Shown here one piece after another: positions 1 to 8,817 of a DNA stretch of 64,000 bases; the first letter of the stretch is position 1; each line of letters begins with the position of its first letter. The DNA lies in NCBI GenBank assembly GCA_963682175.1, contig OY821770.1, forward strand, positions 18,134,501-18,198,500. The letters are read 5' to 3'. Source of the stretch: Triglochin maritima. Its lineage: Eukaryota > Streptophyta > Magnoliopsida > Alismatales > Juncaginaceae. The translations under genes and the position numbers were made by a program. The notes beneath the pieces are model-generated. The model saw only the letters and a list, made by a program, of their open reading frames with translations, was not told where the DNA came from and did no database searches.

Positions 1-739
1 TAGCGAGTTTGGTCGATAATCCCGAGCTGGCAGACTCAAGTTACCGGGTTTCAAGATACCCCTACGGGCCAGTGACTCGAAGGCTTGGGCTTTTGTAATC
101 ATTTTGCAAAATGTGTTTTCCTCACTTTATTTTTATTTTACTTTTATTTTCCTCAAGGCTTAATTGCTATTAGAAGTCCACACTTCCCGGTATATTTTCC
201 TCAACCTCTGCTTTTTATCAACCACTTCAAAGATTTGATTCATCCAATTTAAGTGCATACATGTCTTACAAGGGTCATGGGTTATTTCTTTGGAACTTAG
301 ATTTATGTCATAATTTCTACAAGCAGAACTATATAATAAGGAACAAAAACTTAATGCAATTTGTACACGGGTTTTGGCAGTTTAATCTTAAGCTATGTCA
401 TAGAATATTGAATTTTTTTTTTAATTTTTTTTTTTTAAAATAAAGCAGAGCAGAAAATCAAATAGATAGATATGTACATATATAAACACCCCCCACACCT
501 AAATCATGCATTGTCCTCGATGTATGCGAGCAAGATACTACATGGATTTATGCATGAAAAAGGAAAGATCTCACCAACGTGAAGTACAAAGGAAAGTTCA
601 TGGCTCTGTTGATGGACAAAAACCCGAATTCCCTCAAAAACCTGTGAGATGCTAAAGAAGGGATAAAAACAATTTTTTTTTTTAACTTATTGTTATACAA
701 ATATAACTATGTACAAACATAAGTTCCCATCTTCATTTG

Positions 740-2215
740 TCAAAAGACCTCAAAACGGAACATGACACCACGTGGGGCCAGAATATTCATGCGTGGGCCC
801 CCTTCACAAAGAGCACAAGAAGAAATGAGAGGTTCATGAATTGGACGCAAAGGCGTCTCATACAAAGGATCAAACTGAAAGAGCTTGAACCTCTCGAGAG
901 TTTGGGAAATAGGGGGCAACGGAAGAAGAGTTTCTCCCGTTACGGTGCTGAAGTTATGATCGTCAATCCAAACTCTCCAACCAACTGGCTGGTGCGTCGG
1001 AGCGAGGTCAGGAGCCTCGTTAGGCAAGTCCGACTCAACAGGTAAACATAAAATGGGTCTCATACCCAATGTATCCTCCAAGGAACTCCTAATACCCTCA
1101 TGAGCACTGTAGTCGTTTGATGTTCCATCATTTCCAAGATGATCAGGAACGATAGTGAGAGGCAAACTCTCATCAGGTTGTTTGAAATTGAGGGTGCTAG
1201 GGAGCTCTTGCTCCACCAGAAGTGAGTCCTTAAGAGGCACAACATGAAGATCATGTGGCTCAAGGGCCACGGGGAACGAAGATAAGGCACAATCCTGGGC
1301 CGACTCATGATGAAATTGGTCAATGTGTATCGAATCCTCCACTAAGTGATCGTGAATTGAAACCCCAAGTCCTTCAGACTGACTAGGAGTTTGGCTTTGA
1401 CAGATTGTGCTTTGAATTTGTGGATGTGGTGGTGGTTCGATATCAAAAGGTGGATCCTCATGTTGACACGAAAAGTTACTCTCCTTACGTTCACCTAATT
1501 GTTGTATCATTTGACTCAAATGCGATGTTATATTTTGTACGGATCGTTGAGTGGATTCCATGTACGTAAGGAAAGTTTGTTCCAAGGAATTAGGTACGTG
1601 GTCAACTATGAGGTCCAAGTTTGAGCTTGTGAAATTATGGGATTGGGTGTTGATGGTCTGAGAATAATGATTTGACGTGGGGAGTTGGTAGAATTCTGGG
1701 TATTCGGGAGGAGGATACTGAGGTGAAAATGAAGTATAAGAATTTGGATAGGAATTGTTTCTCCACGAATCCATCACTCTCGGGTTGTACGCGGATGCGT
1801 AATAGTCATTTTGAGCGTCTTGGGAAAAAGTATGCTCATACTCAGGCTCTGGGGGAACATAAGGGCATTCCCTGATAACATGACCACTCAACCCACAACA
1901 GTCGCACGGTACGGCTACTGGAGCCACCGGTGCACTCATGTTGTCTGTCCTACGCATGAAGGAGGCAAAAGTTTGTTGTAATGTCTCAGTTTGTTGACCA
2001 GCATATGATCCGACATAACTAGATTGTGGTCTAGCAGTCGGTGCCTCTCTCATGTTACCCCAATATAAAGATTGCTCAGTCATACAATTAGGATTGTCCC
2101 AACCATATGGGGTGTTAGTCTGAGCCACCCCAGGTTGCAAGGTTTTAGAATACCAGGAAGCATTGTCCTGGTCCCAACAATGATATGGATGGTTGCTCAT
2201 GTAACCATCCATCAA
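740..2215 (-). CDS. Gag-like protein of element A (491 aa) with one CCHC zinc knuckle
   Basis: A long uninterrupted frame in the body of element A. The first 100 residues are rich in Q, N, Y and P. A zinc knuckle of the CX2CX4HX4C type lies at about residues 104-117 (CDCCGLSGHVIREC), as in retroelement nucleocapsid proteins. The rest is a Q/P/S/H-rich low-complexity segment, then an acidic, proline-rich C-terminal part with no recognised domain. No protease, RT or integrase motif follows. It does not resemble the gag-pro of elements B and C, although A and B share LTR and leader. A second, broken copy of its C-terminal half lies at 15109-15588. Assignment as gag rests on the knuckle and position; the function of the C-terminal part is unknown. 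Confidence 0.7.
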   Translation of the reverse strand: MMDGYMSNHPYHCWDQDNASWYSKTLQPGVAQTNTPYGWDNPNCMTEQSLYWGNMREAPTARPQSSYVGSYAGQQTETLQQTFASFMRRTDNMSAPVAPVAVPCDCCGLSGHVIRECPYVPPEPEYEHTFSQDAQNDYYASAYNPRVMDSWRNNSYPNSYTSFSPQYPPPEYPEFYQLPTSNHYSQTINTQSHNFTSSNLDLIVDHVPNSLEQTFLTYMESTQRSVQNITSHLSQMIQQLGERKESNFSCQHEDPPFDIEPPPHPQIQSTICQSQTPSQSEGLGVSIHDHLVEDSIHIDQFHHESAQDCALSSFPVALEPHDLHVVPLKDSLLVEQELPSTLNFKQPDESLPLTIVPDHLGNDGTSNDYSAHEGIRSSLEDTLGMRPILCLPVESDLPNEAPDLAPTHQPVGWRVWIDDHNFSTVTGETLLPLPPISQTLERFKLFQFDPLYETPLRPIHEPLISSCALCEGGPRMNILAPRGVMFRFEVF

Positions 2216-3290
2216 AACACTCTTGAGTCAAGTACTCTTACCCTTATGAGGCTAAGCAAGCACAAGTTCTCGACTCGACCCTAAAATGCTAATAGATAAT
2301 GTAAAGGGGAGGAGACTAGAACGTATAAGTAGGTGAGAAGAAGATGACTCAGAGGAGAAGGGAAACTTAACTCTAAAGATAGATAAGAGGGTCGGTCAGA
2401 GGTTTCCTAAGAAAGCACGGTTCAAACAATCCTAGACCTAGTGTCGCTTAGATCTAGACGACTCCTAACTGGTTGAGTCGAATTGATTTGCTTGATTCAC
2501 CTCCCTCACCAATCAAACCAAGTTGGCCAGTTAGTGTATAGCTAGTGGGGGCGCTTCCGACAGAGTCGGTGCCAATTAGACAACCACGTCGCTTGGAAGA
2601 CTTTCGTCAACACAAAAACACTTTCTAGACACCAAATTGAATTCAATTAGCTTCAGGTCATAGCAAGTCAAACCAATCTCCTCCTTAATTGAGTCCGAGT
2701 CCTTAGGGGTCAATGTCTAATTGATTTTAATTTTAGGCTTGGGTGACACTTGAGGATTGTGATTTGTGGGCCACGGAAGGGTGATGAAATCCCCACCGTA
2801 TCTTTTCCTATGGAGTTGCCCTTAAGATAGTTTAACTTAGATCTAACAAAGATAGTCAAACAATGGTCTTTTTAATGGGGGCAATTGCAAGGTTGTATGC
2901 AAATTAAATTATATGCTTAAATGCAGTCGTTAAAAACCGCGATACGTACCTTGTCTCCAGCACTCTTCAACAAAAATAATTTGCAATAATTTAGCAAGAA
3001 TAATGCAAACAAAACATTATATGATGCATGCACTAAGGTCTTTCTAATTTTGCCAATTTTTAGGTCAGAGTTGAGTTATTGCTAATTATGGAATTTTTGA
3101 CCCTAACACGTGCAATTCTACGAAAGGAAACTTTTCGAAAATTCAGATTATACGAGAAAGGCAAGAAAAGTTACCTCCGCAATGCTCAGACAGGTTCGCC
3201 GCCTGCTCTCGGAATTTCCAGTAGCTCAATGCGACCAATCCACGATGTAGACGACCCCAGAGAAAAATGACGCCCAGAAGCCTTACTGGT

Positions 3291-3338
3291 GCGGCGAATT
3301 CGCCGCAAGTTGTTCTTCAGGTGCGGCGATTTCGCCGC
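3291..3338. repeat. Two perfect GC palindromes in the leader of element A
   Basis: GCGGCGAATTCGCCGC (3291-3306) and GCGGCGATTTCGCCGC (3323-3338) lie about 140-200 nt downstream of the primer site in element A's orientation. Element B has palindromes at the same place (23223-23278). Each can form a 6-bp GC stem with a 4-nt loop. The rest of the 2216-3474 leader shows no gene. Confidence 0.85.
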
Positions 3339-3474
3339 TCGTTTAGCTCCAAATGTGCCCGGATTTCTCCGCGCACTCTGTTGTCCCCTGAAACACAAAT
3401 CCAAATACTTAGATTGCGCACAAGATAAACAGGATAAAATCGAAAACACAAAAACAACAAAAATCTGCGTCGCC

Positions 3475-3492
3475 TCCCCTGCAACGGTGCCA
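3475..3492 (-). other. Primer-binding site of element A (tRNA-Asp type)
   Basis: On the minus strand it reads TGGCACCGTTGCAGGGGA, six bases after the LTR end. It differs at two positions from TGGCGCCGTTGCCGGGGA in element B, which is complementary to the 3' end of plant tRNA-Asp. The two mismatches suggest an ageing copy. Confidence 0.85.
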
Positions 3493-4062
3493 AAAACTTG
3501 ATGAAGATTTAAATTTATACCGCAAGTGCACGGCGTCTATGAAGACGTGGCAAGTACGGGTCGAACACAAGGAGGGAGAGATTTCGTAGTTGATGTTATT
3601 TTCGATTAAGGGAAAGAAGGAGAGAAGAATAAATTGGGTTTTTTGAGATTTTTGGTTTTTTATTATCTAAAGCAAGAAACATGAACAAATAAAACTAAAA
3701 CAAGAACAAAGATGGTGAATTCCGTTGGGTGGAGGTTTAGATATCGGGTTTAGATTAGAGAATTCTGAAACTTATAATAAATCATATTAGTTATAAAGCA
3801 TTACATGATAAATGATTTAACATAAACTCAAGTAATCAAAACATACTAATACGAAATTAAAATAATAACATCTTCTCTTCTCATCACCCTAAATCCGTCA
3901 CCCCCACCCTTTGGAAAGAGTTAGAAACTCATAGATGGAGGGAGGGAGAAGGGGTCCTAGAGAAACTAAGAAAAGAAAATTAAAAACATAAAATAAAAGA
4001 AACAGAATTTTATTGCTAAATTATGGAACAAAAGGAAGAACTCCTCACAACATCGTTCTCGG

Positions 4063-4076
4063 GGCTATTTATAGCC
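4063..4076 (-). promoter_or_regulatory. TATA box of the element A LTR
   Basis: On the minus strand the string GGCTATAAATAGCC contains TATAAATAG. The same palindromic TATA box occurs in element B's LTR at 22493-22506 on the plus strand, which fixes the U3/R side of this family. Confidence 0.7.
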
Positions 4077-4159
4077 GATACAAGGGACCTAAGCATGAAA
4101 TAAGAAAGTACACGCGTCAACACGTAACCGGTAAAATTTTTAGAGCATGAATCTAATTT

Positions 4160-4241
4160 GGTGCGGCGGATTCGCCACAATTTGCTCTTGAGGTGCGGCG
4201 GATTCGCCACAATTTGCTCTTGAGGTGCGGCGGAATCGCCA
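4160..4241 (-). repeat. Tandem 32-bp repeat with GCGGCG palindromes in U3
   Basis: Two full 32-bp units (4160-4191, 4192-4223) and a partial third, each containing GTGCGGCGGAATCGCC or a close variant. The array ends about 85 bp upstream of the TATA box in LTR orientation. Other copies of this LTR carry two such palindromes spaced by different sequence (27108-27158, 41817-41864, 22359-22405). Confidence 0.85.
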
Positions 4242-5003
4242 CCTTTTTGGCTCAGAATCGACCCGGATTTTTCCTGTGTGTTTATGGTATGATTTCAATG
4301 TCATTTGCGCGTCTGGATTGATTCTTGCATATCTTTGGAGATCCGAATTAATTTCTTCATATATTTGGAGATCCACATTGATTTTTCTTTATATTTTATC
4401 CATAATAATAAAAACTACTCGTGATTTGCAATTAGGTCCTTCACTTTTTGCAATTAGGTCCCCGGCTACTTTTGTGCTTAAGTCCTTGTTCTTTTCGTAA
4501 TTAGGTCTTGAATGCTTTTATGCTTGGATACATTTCCATTTGAAGCCCGATAAACTTGAACTTGGTCTTTATGATAGAAACGAGTCTTTTGTACGCGTTT
4601 ATGCTCGGGATGTGGGTAAATTGCATTCAGGTCCCTGTATTCTGTAAATAAGACTAAACACATACCTTAGTAGCATTTATTGATGTAAAAGTAATATAAA
4701 TGAAAGACATATGATGCAATGTATGCAATGCATCAGTAATCGAATCTCACGAGTTCAGCTAGATTCCAGTCTGGAACTTAGCCCAATCCATCTGCTGCAC
4801 CACCTCACCCGGATCCAATGGGTGAGAACGTAGTTGACCCGCCTGTTGCACAACCTATAACTCTAAGGGATCGATGCTATCCAGCGATGGCTGCTCAGCC
4901 ATCGTGCATCGTTATGCCCACCATACCGGGTCGCGGCTTTGAACTTAAGGCACAATACATGAGTATGTTGCCTAAGTTCACCTCTAGGGAAGACCCATAT
5001 CTC

Positions 5004-6484
5004 TGTAGGATCGTGTGGGTTATGGGTCCACTAATCACTTTTTAATCTAATCACCTACTTGTTTAAACAATCGAGTAAATGCAGCGGAATTTAAAACAAA
5101 TACAAGTAGGGAAGGAATAATGCAAACCACAAGAAGACGGGTCGATTTTTATAGAGGTTCGGCACCCCACCCGGGTCCTAATCCTCTCTTGTAAGCTCCG
5201 CTCGACTCCGCGAGCTCTGCCTACGTCTTCACTAACCACTCCCCGTTCTGGGCCGGGAGAGAACGCCTTTACACCACAAGCAACGCGAACAACCTTCGCT
5301 TGCTTGAATTCTTCCTCTCACAATCCGAGAGGGACACTTCGGGCTTTCACCGAAGTCCTTGCTTCTTTTGACAACACTTGTAACTGAGTGGGATTCACTC
5401 TCTAATTGAGCACACTTTGAGTAGGATGAGTATATGATCAAGTGTGTGAAGTTTAGGCTTAAAGAGTGTAGAATTGGGAGCTTTGTGGATTGAAGTTTCT
5501 CTCTAATGTGTTGGGACAATTGGAGTTGGAGAGTTATCTTAACAACAAGTCTTGATCCTCTATTTATAAGCTCCTAAGGTATTCTAGTCGTTGGGGATAG
5601 ATTTGATTGGGTTTTGTGCAAGATACACAAAGCAGAAAATCGGGCTGCAAATCTGTCCAGAAACGGTCGACCGAAAAGGTGCAACGGTCGACCGAACGCT
5701 TGGGTTCGATAGGGATACGGTCGACCGAAATATGAATCAGTCGACTGAACACTTAAGTCAATTAAGAAAATGGTCGACCGAACAGGGTTACCGGTCGACC
5801 GAACAAGCGTTTCGGTAGAGGGAAAAATGGATCGGTCGAACGAAATCGTAACGACCGATAGCAGGGAATTCTTGACAAGGTTAAACGGTCGACCGAACTT
5901 GGCACATGGTTCGACCGTTTGGCTAAGTATATGGAGGTGTATATAGTTTTAATACGAATACGACCGTTGGGCATATACGACAAGAATAACGGTCGGAACA
6001 GTAAGTTCAAACGGTCGACCGAAAGATGTGGTGTGGTCGACCGAAACTAGACAGGGAAACACAAACAGGATTACTTGATCATCCGGTCGACCGAACGGCA
6101 TGTTGCGGTCGACCGAATGTGGGCAGACAGTTAGGGTTCAGGTTTTGTGTTTTTCCGGTCTAAGTTTGGGTGATCTATTGAAGTCCAAATAATGTGAAAT
6201 TTCGTGTGTGACTTCTATAGGGAACCTATTGTGTATGTGATTGGTTTTTAACTCTTGTATGCTCAATTTACACATGTTCCTAAGACTCAAAATAAATCAA
6301 CATTACATGTCTTCGATTTAGCTTTAATTACATGTCTTGACTTCATTTCCATCTTTCTTGAGTCTTGATCACCTGTAGAGGTTAGCACAATACAATATAT
6401 ATGCAATGCATAGTGTGTGCTACTCTAATTAAGATTCGGTTGATTAAATCATCAAAACATAAGATTAAGGCCAAAAAGCCAACA
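5004..6484 (-). repeat. 3' LTR of element I (1,481 bp)
   Basis: On the minus strand it starts TGTTGGCTTTTTGGCC and ends CCTACA. The TATA box (TATAAATA, minus) lies at 5561-5568. About 460 bp of U3 (5660-6120) carries repeated CGGTCGACCGAA palindromes. It has a 20-bp palindrome-containing segment near 5775-5800 that the other LTR lacks. Confidence 0.93.
5660..6120. repeat. Array of CGGTCGACCGAA palindromes in U3 of element I (3' LTR)
   Basis: At least ten copies of CGGTCGACCGAA or near variants (TGGTCGACCGAA, AGTCGACTGAA, CGGTCGAACGAA), irregularly spaced at about 15-120 bp, all upstream of the TATA box. The second LTR carries the matching array at 9475-9910. Related arrays occur in the solo LTR J (20222-20580) and in both LTRs of element H. 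Confidence 0.9.
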
Positions 6485-6497
6485 ATCTCCCCCTTTT
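6485..6497 (-). other. Polypurine tract of element I
   Basis: On the minus strand AAAAAGGGGGAGAT directly precedes the 3' LTR start TGTTGGC, the normal place for plus-strand priming. The 6498-7106 stretch between this tract and the gag stop holds no gene; it is AT-rich with several short CCCCCT runs on the plus strand. Confidence 0.85.
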
Positions 6498-7106
6498 TGA
6501 TGATGGCAACCGATATCTTAATACTTGAAATTTGTATATGTAAACTATGCATATAGATGCTCCCCCTATGGATGTGCATTGTTTTTGTTCAAATTTTATC
6601 AAGTTTTTCAAGTTACCCCCTTAATTATCTCTCCCCCTTTGACATCCATCAAAAATAATAATTATTTAAGACTTTAAGCATAGAATTTGGATGTCTTGTA
6701 ATGAAGTTGCTCCCCCTAAATTTTGCACTTCATTACTCTAATAAAAGATATAACATTTAAGCTCCCCCTATCAATAAGGCTAAATGGAAACAATGAGTAT
6801 GATTCAAGTTAAGTTCATTTAAGTTTCAACTTAAGCCTTATTCTAACATCCATTTAAAATTTGACAATTAAAATCAATGGATGTGATAAATGATTTGCAA
6901 TGAATAGAGTAAATGATTTTCAATGAATTGAAATTCTAAAGATATGACAATTAAGCATATAAACTAGATTAGAGCTAAATTTTCAGAAATTTCAAGGATA
7001 GAAATTTATACCAAACTTGAATCTTGATTAGCTCTAATCTCATTTGGTGATGTAACCGGATTCGAATTCGACGCTTTGGCTCACCCGGTCACCACCAATT
7101 TCCTCT

Positions 7107-8765
7107 TCAAGCTCCTACAAGTGTAGACTTAGGTACCCAAACAACTTTGGGTCCTTGAACATTAGCTTTTGGGATCCAAACCATTTTGGTTTTGGGTGCC
7201 CATACACTTGAGGAACTAGATTTAACAAATAAATGCTTGCCATTTAAAGTAGTATGAGATACATGGTTTTTCAAATGCACATTGTATCCTAAACCATGTT
7301 TAGCTAATGATTGTCTTTGACTACTCAAAAGCATATCAAGCATTTTTGTTCCTTTAGTGAACATTTCAAGATCTTTTCTTAATTGCATATTTGAGGCTTT
7401 AAGATCTACATGTTCATCAATAATGGGTGTTTTACTTAGACTAGCAAGTGATGATTCATTTGATTCAAGTCTAGCAATCACCTCATTCTTTTCATTCATG
7501 ATTAATTCAATTTGGCATTTGAGATCATTTATAGTTTTTCTAGCATTTTTGTTCTTTTCACAAATGATCTCATATTGTTTAACTAAATCATGAAATGCAT
7601 TTTGTAGCTCATCATGTGTATATGATTCATCATTAGCATTAGAGTTAGAGCTAGCACTAGAATATGATTTACTTGAACATGAATTACTTCTAGTGGAATA
7701 AGATTTAGAGGAGTTAGAAGCTACCTCACTTTGTTCATCTTCAATGGCCATGAAGCATGAATGTGCAACCTCTCTTCTACTTTGTAAGGAAGAGGATGAT
7801 GATGATGGAGATGAAGAGTCATCCCAAGTGGCTTTGTGAGCTTCCTCCTTCCTTTCTTTCCTCTTACTCTTCTCCTTTTCTCTTCTCCTCTCTCTTCTCT
7901 CATTTTTCTTCTCCCTCTCTTTTCTCTCATTTTCGCTCTCCTCCCTCTCTTTTTCTTTTTCTCTTTTCTCACTTCTTCTACCTCTTCTTTCATTCTTTTC
8001 TCCCTTATCCCTCTTGAGGTATTTGAAGAAGTCTTGGGCAAGGACCTCAATGTCCTCTTCTTCCACCCTCCTTGGCTCATCAAAATTTGCATGCAATGCC
8101 ACCATGGAGTTTTTCTTTGAAGCTTCCTTCTCTCTTCGATGACTCAATTGGAGCTCATAGGCCATGAGATTTCCAATGAGTTCCTCCATCTTCAATTTTG
8201 AAAGATCGTGCGATTCTTCGATTGCCACGACCTTGTCTTCCCAATCGTTGCTCAATGACCGGAGGAATTTTCGAGTCATCTCTCCTTCATTTATCCTTCT
8301 TCCAAGAATCAAAAGAGAGTTAGTAATATCGGTGAAGCGAGTGTTCATGTCGCTTATGTTCTCACCGATTTGCATAGAAAATATTTCATATTTATGCATG
8401 AGGAGACTTATCCTAGTTTCTTTGGTTTTGCTATCACCCTCATGATGCATTTGTAACCTATGCCATATTTCATTTGCACTTTCACATCCCCTAATTCTAT
8501 TGTATTCTCCCTCATTAAGGCCACAATAAAGAATGTTCATGATTTTAGAGTTCATTTCAATTTCTTTCATTTGAGCCCTAGATAGAGAATCTAAATCATC
8601 TTCATTTGGGGGTATGTATGGATTTTGAATAAACTTCCAATACTTAAGGTCATTTGATATTAAAAATATTTTCATTCTATTTTTCCAATAATCATAATTT
8701 GACCCATTAAGCAAAGGAGACCTTGTGGTGCATAAACCCTCTAAGTGATTAGATGTGCTAGCCAT
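7107..8765 (-). CDS. Gag of element I (552 aa), copia-type without a zinc knuckle
   Basis: The N-terminal 210 residues match the plant copia gag pattern: LNGSNYDYWKNRMKIFL near residues 19-35, a helical domain with ANEIWHRLQMHHEG near 97-110, and FTDITNSL near 144-151. Residues 251-308 are an almost pure E/K/R tract at the place where related gags have a CX2CX4HX4C knuckle; no knuckle exists anywhere in the protein. A serine-rich stretch (about 318-380), a predicted coiled coil (about 395-470) and a basic tail follow. The ATG lies 53 bp inside the 5' LTR boundary, after the primer site. The frame is fully open, consistent with a young element. Confidence 0.85.
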   Translation of the reverse strand: MASTSNHLEGLCTTRSPLLNGSNYDYWKNRMKIFLISNDLKYWKFIQNPYIPPNEDDLDSLSRAQMKEIEMNSKIMNILYCGLNEGEYNRIRGCESANEIWHRLQMHHEGDSKTKETRISLLMHKYEIFSMQIGENISDMNTRFTDITNSLLILGRRINEGEMTRKFLRSLSNDWEDKVVAIEESHDLSKLKMEELIGNLMAYELQLSHRREKEASKKNSMVALHANFDEPRRVEEEDIEVLAQDFFKYLKRDKGEKNERRGRRSEKREKEKEREESENERKEREKKNERRERRREKEKSKRKERKEEAHKATWDDSSSPSSSSSSLQSRREVAHSCFMAIEDEQSEVASNSSKSYSTRSNSCSSKSYSSASSNSNANDESYTHDELQNAFHDLVKQYEIICEKNKNARKTINDLKCQIELIMNEKNEVIARLESNESSLASLSKTPIIDEHVDLKASNMQLRKDLEMFTKGTKMLDMLLSSQRQSLAKHGLGYNVHLKNHVSHTTLNGKHLFVKSSSSSVWAPKTKMVWIPKANVQGPKVVWVPKSTLVGA

Positions 8766-8802
8766 GCTAAAAATACGATTAAGTATAGAATTTAGCTAAC
8801 AA

Positions 8803-8815
8803 GGCTCTGATACCA
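8803..8815 (-). other. Primer-binding site of element I (initiator tRNA-Met)
   Basis: On the minus strand TGGTATCAGAGCC follows the 5' LTR after two bases, the standard primer site of plant copia elements, complementary to the 3' end of initiator tRNA-Met. Confidence 0.95.
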
Positions 8816-8817
8816 AA

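Larger units (their letters stand above)
1..4735 (-). mobile_element. Element A: non-autonomous Ty3/gypsy LTR retrotransposon, cut by the left window edge
   Basis: Reads right to left. In order it has an LTR (3499-4735), a tRNA-Asp-type primer site (3475-3492), a leader with two perfect GC palindromes, one gag-like ORF (2215-740), and a noncoding tail (739-1). The tail holds, on the minus strand near 490-525, the motif GATTTAGGTGTGGGGGG, which recurs in element B near 28215. No reverse transcriptase or integrase is visible, so it looks non-autonomous, although its far end is outside the window. The 5 bp after the LTR are GTAAT (4736-4740), the expected target duplication; its partner is off the window. 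A lies in the untranslated leader of element C, so it inserted after C. Confidence 0.85.
3499..4735 (-). repeat. LTR of element A (5' LTR in its orientation), 1,237 bp
   Basis: Bounded by TG...CA: on the minus strand it starts TGATGCATTGCATACATTGC and ends ...CTTCATCA. The same LTR family appears at 21865-23062 (element B, plus), 26439-27648 (solo, minus) and 41116-42356 (solo, minus). A TATA box sits in the 14-bp palindrome GGCTATTTATAGCC (4063-4076). Upstream of it in U3 is a 32-bp tandem repeat built on a GCGGCG palindrome. Confidence 0.92.

Noticed and set aside
5660..6120. Regularly recurring palindromes considered as a CRISPR-like array.
   Set aside because: Plant nuclear context, irregular spacing, and location in U3 of both LTRs of a retrotransposon.
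7721..8120. Open frames on both strands in the E/K/R-coding region of element I.
   Set aside because: Low-complexity GA/CT-rich DNA; only the 7107-8765 minus frame has gag similarity.
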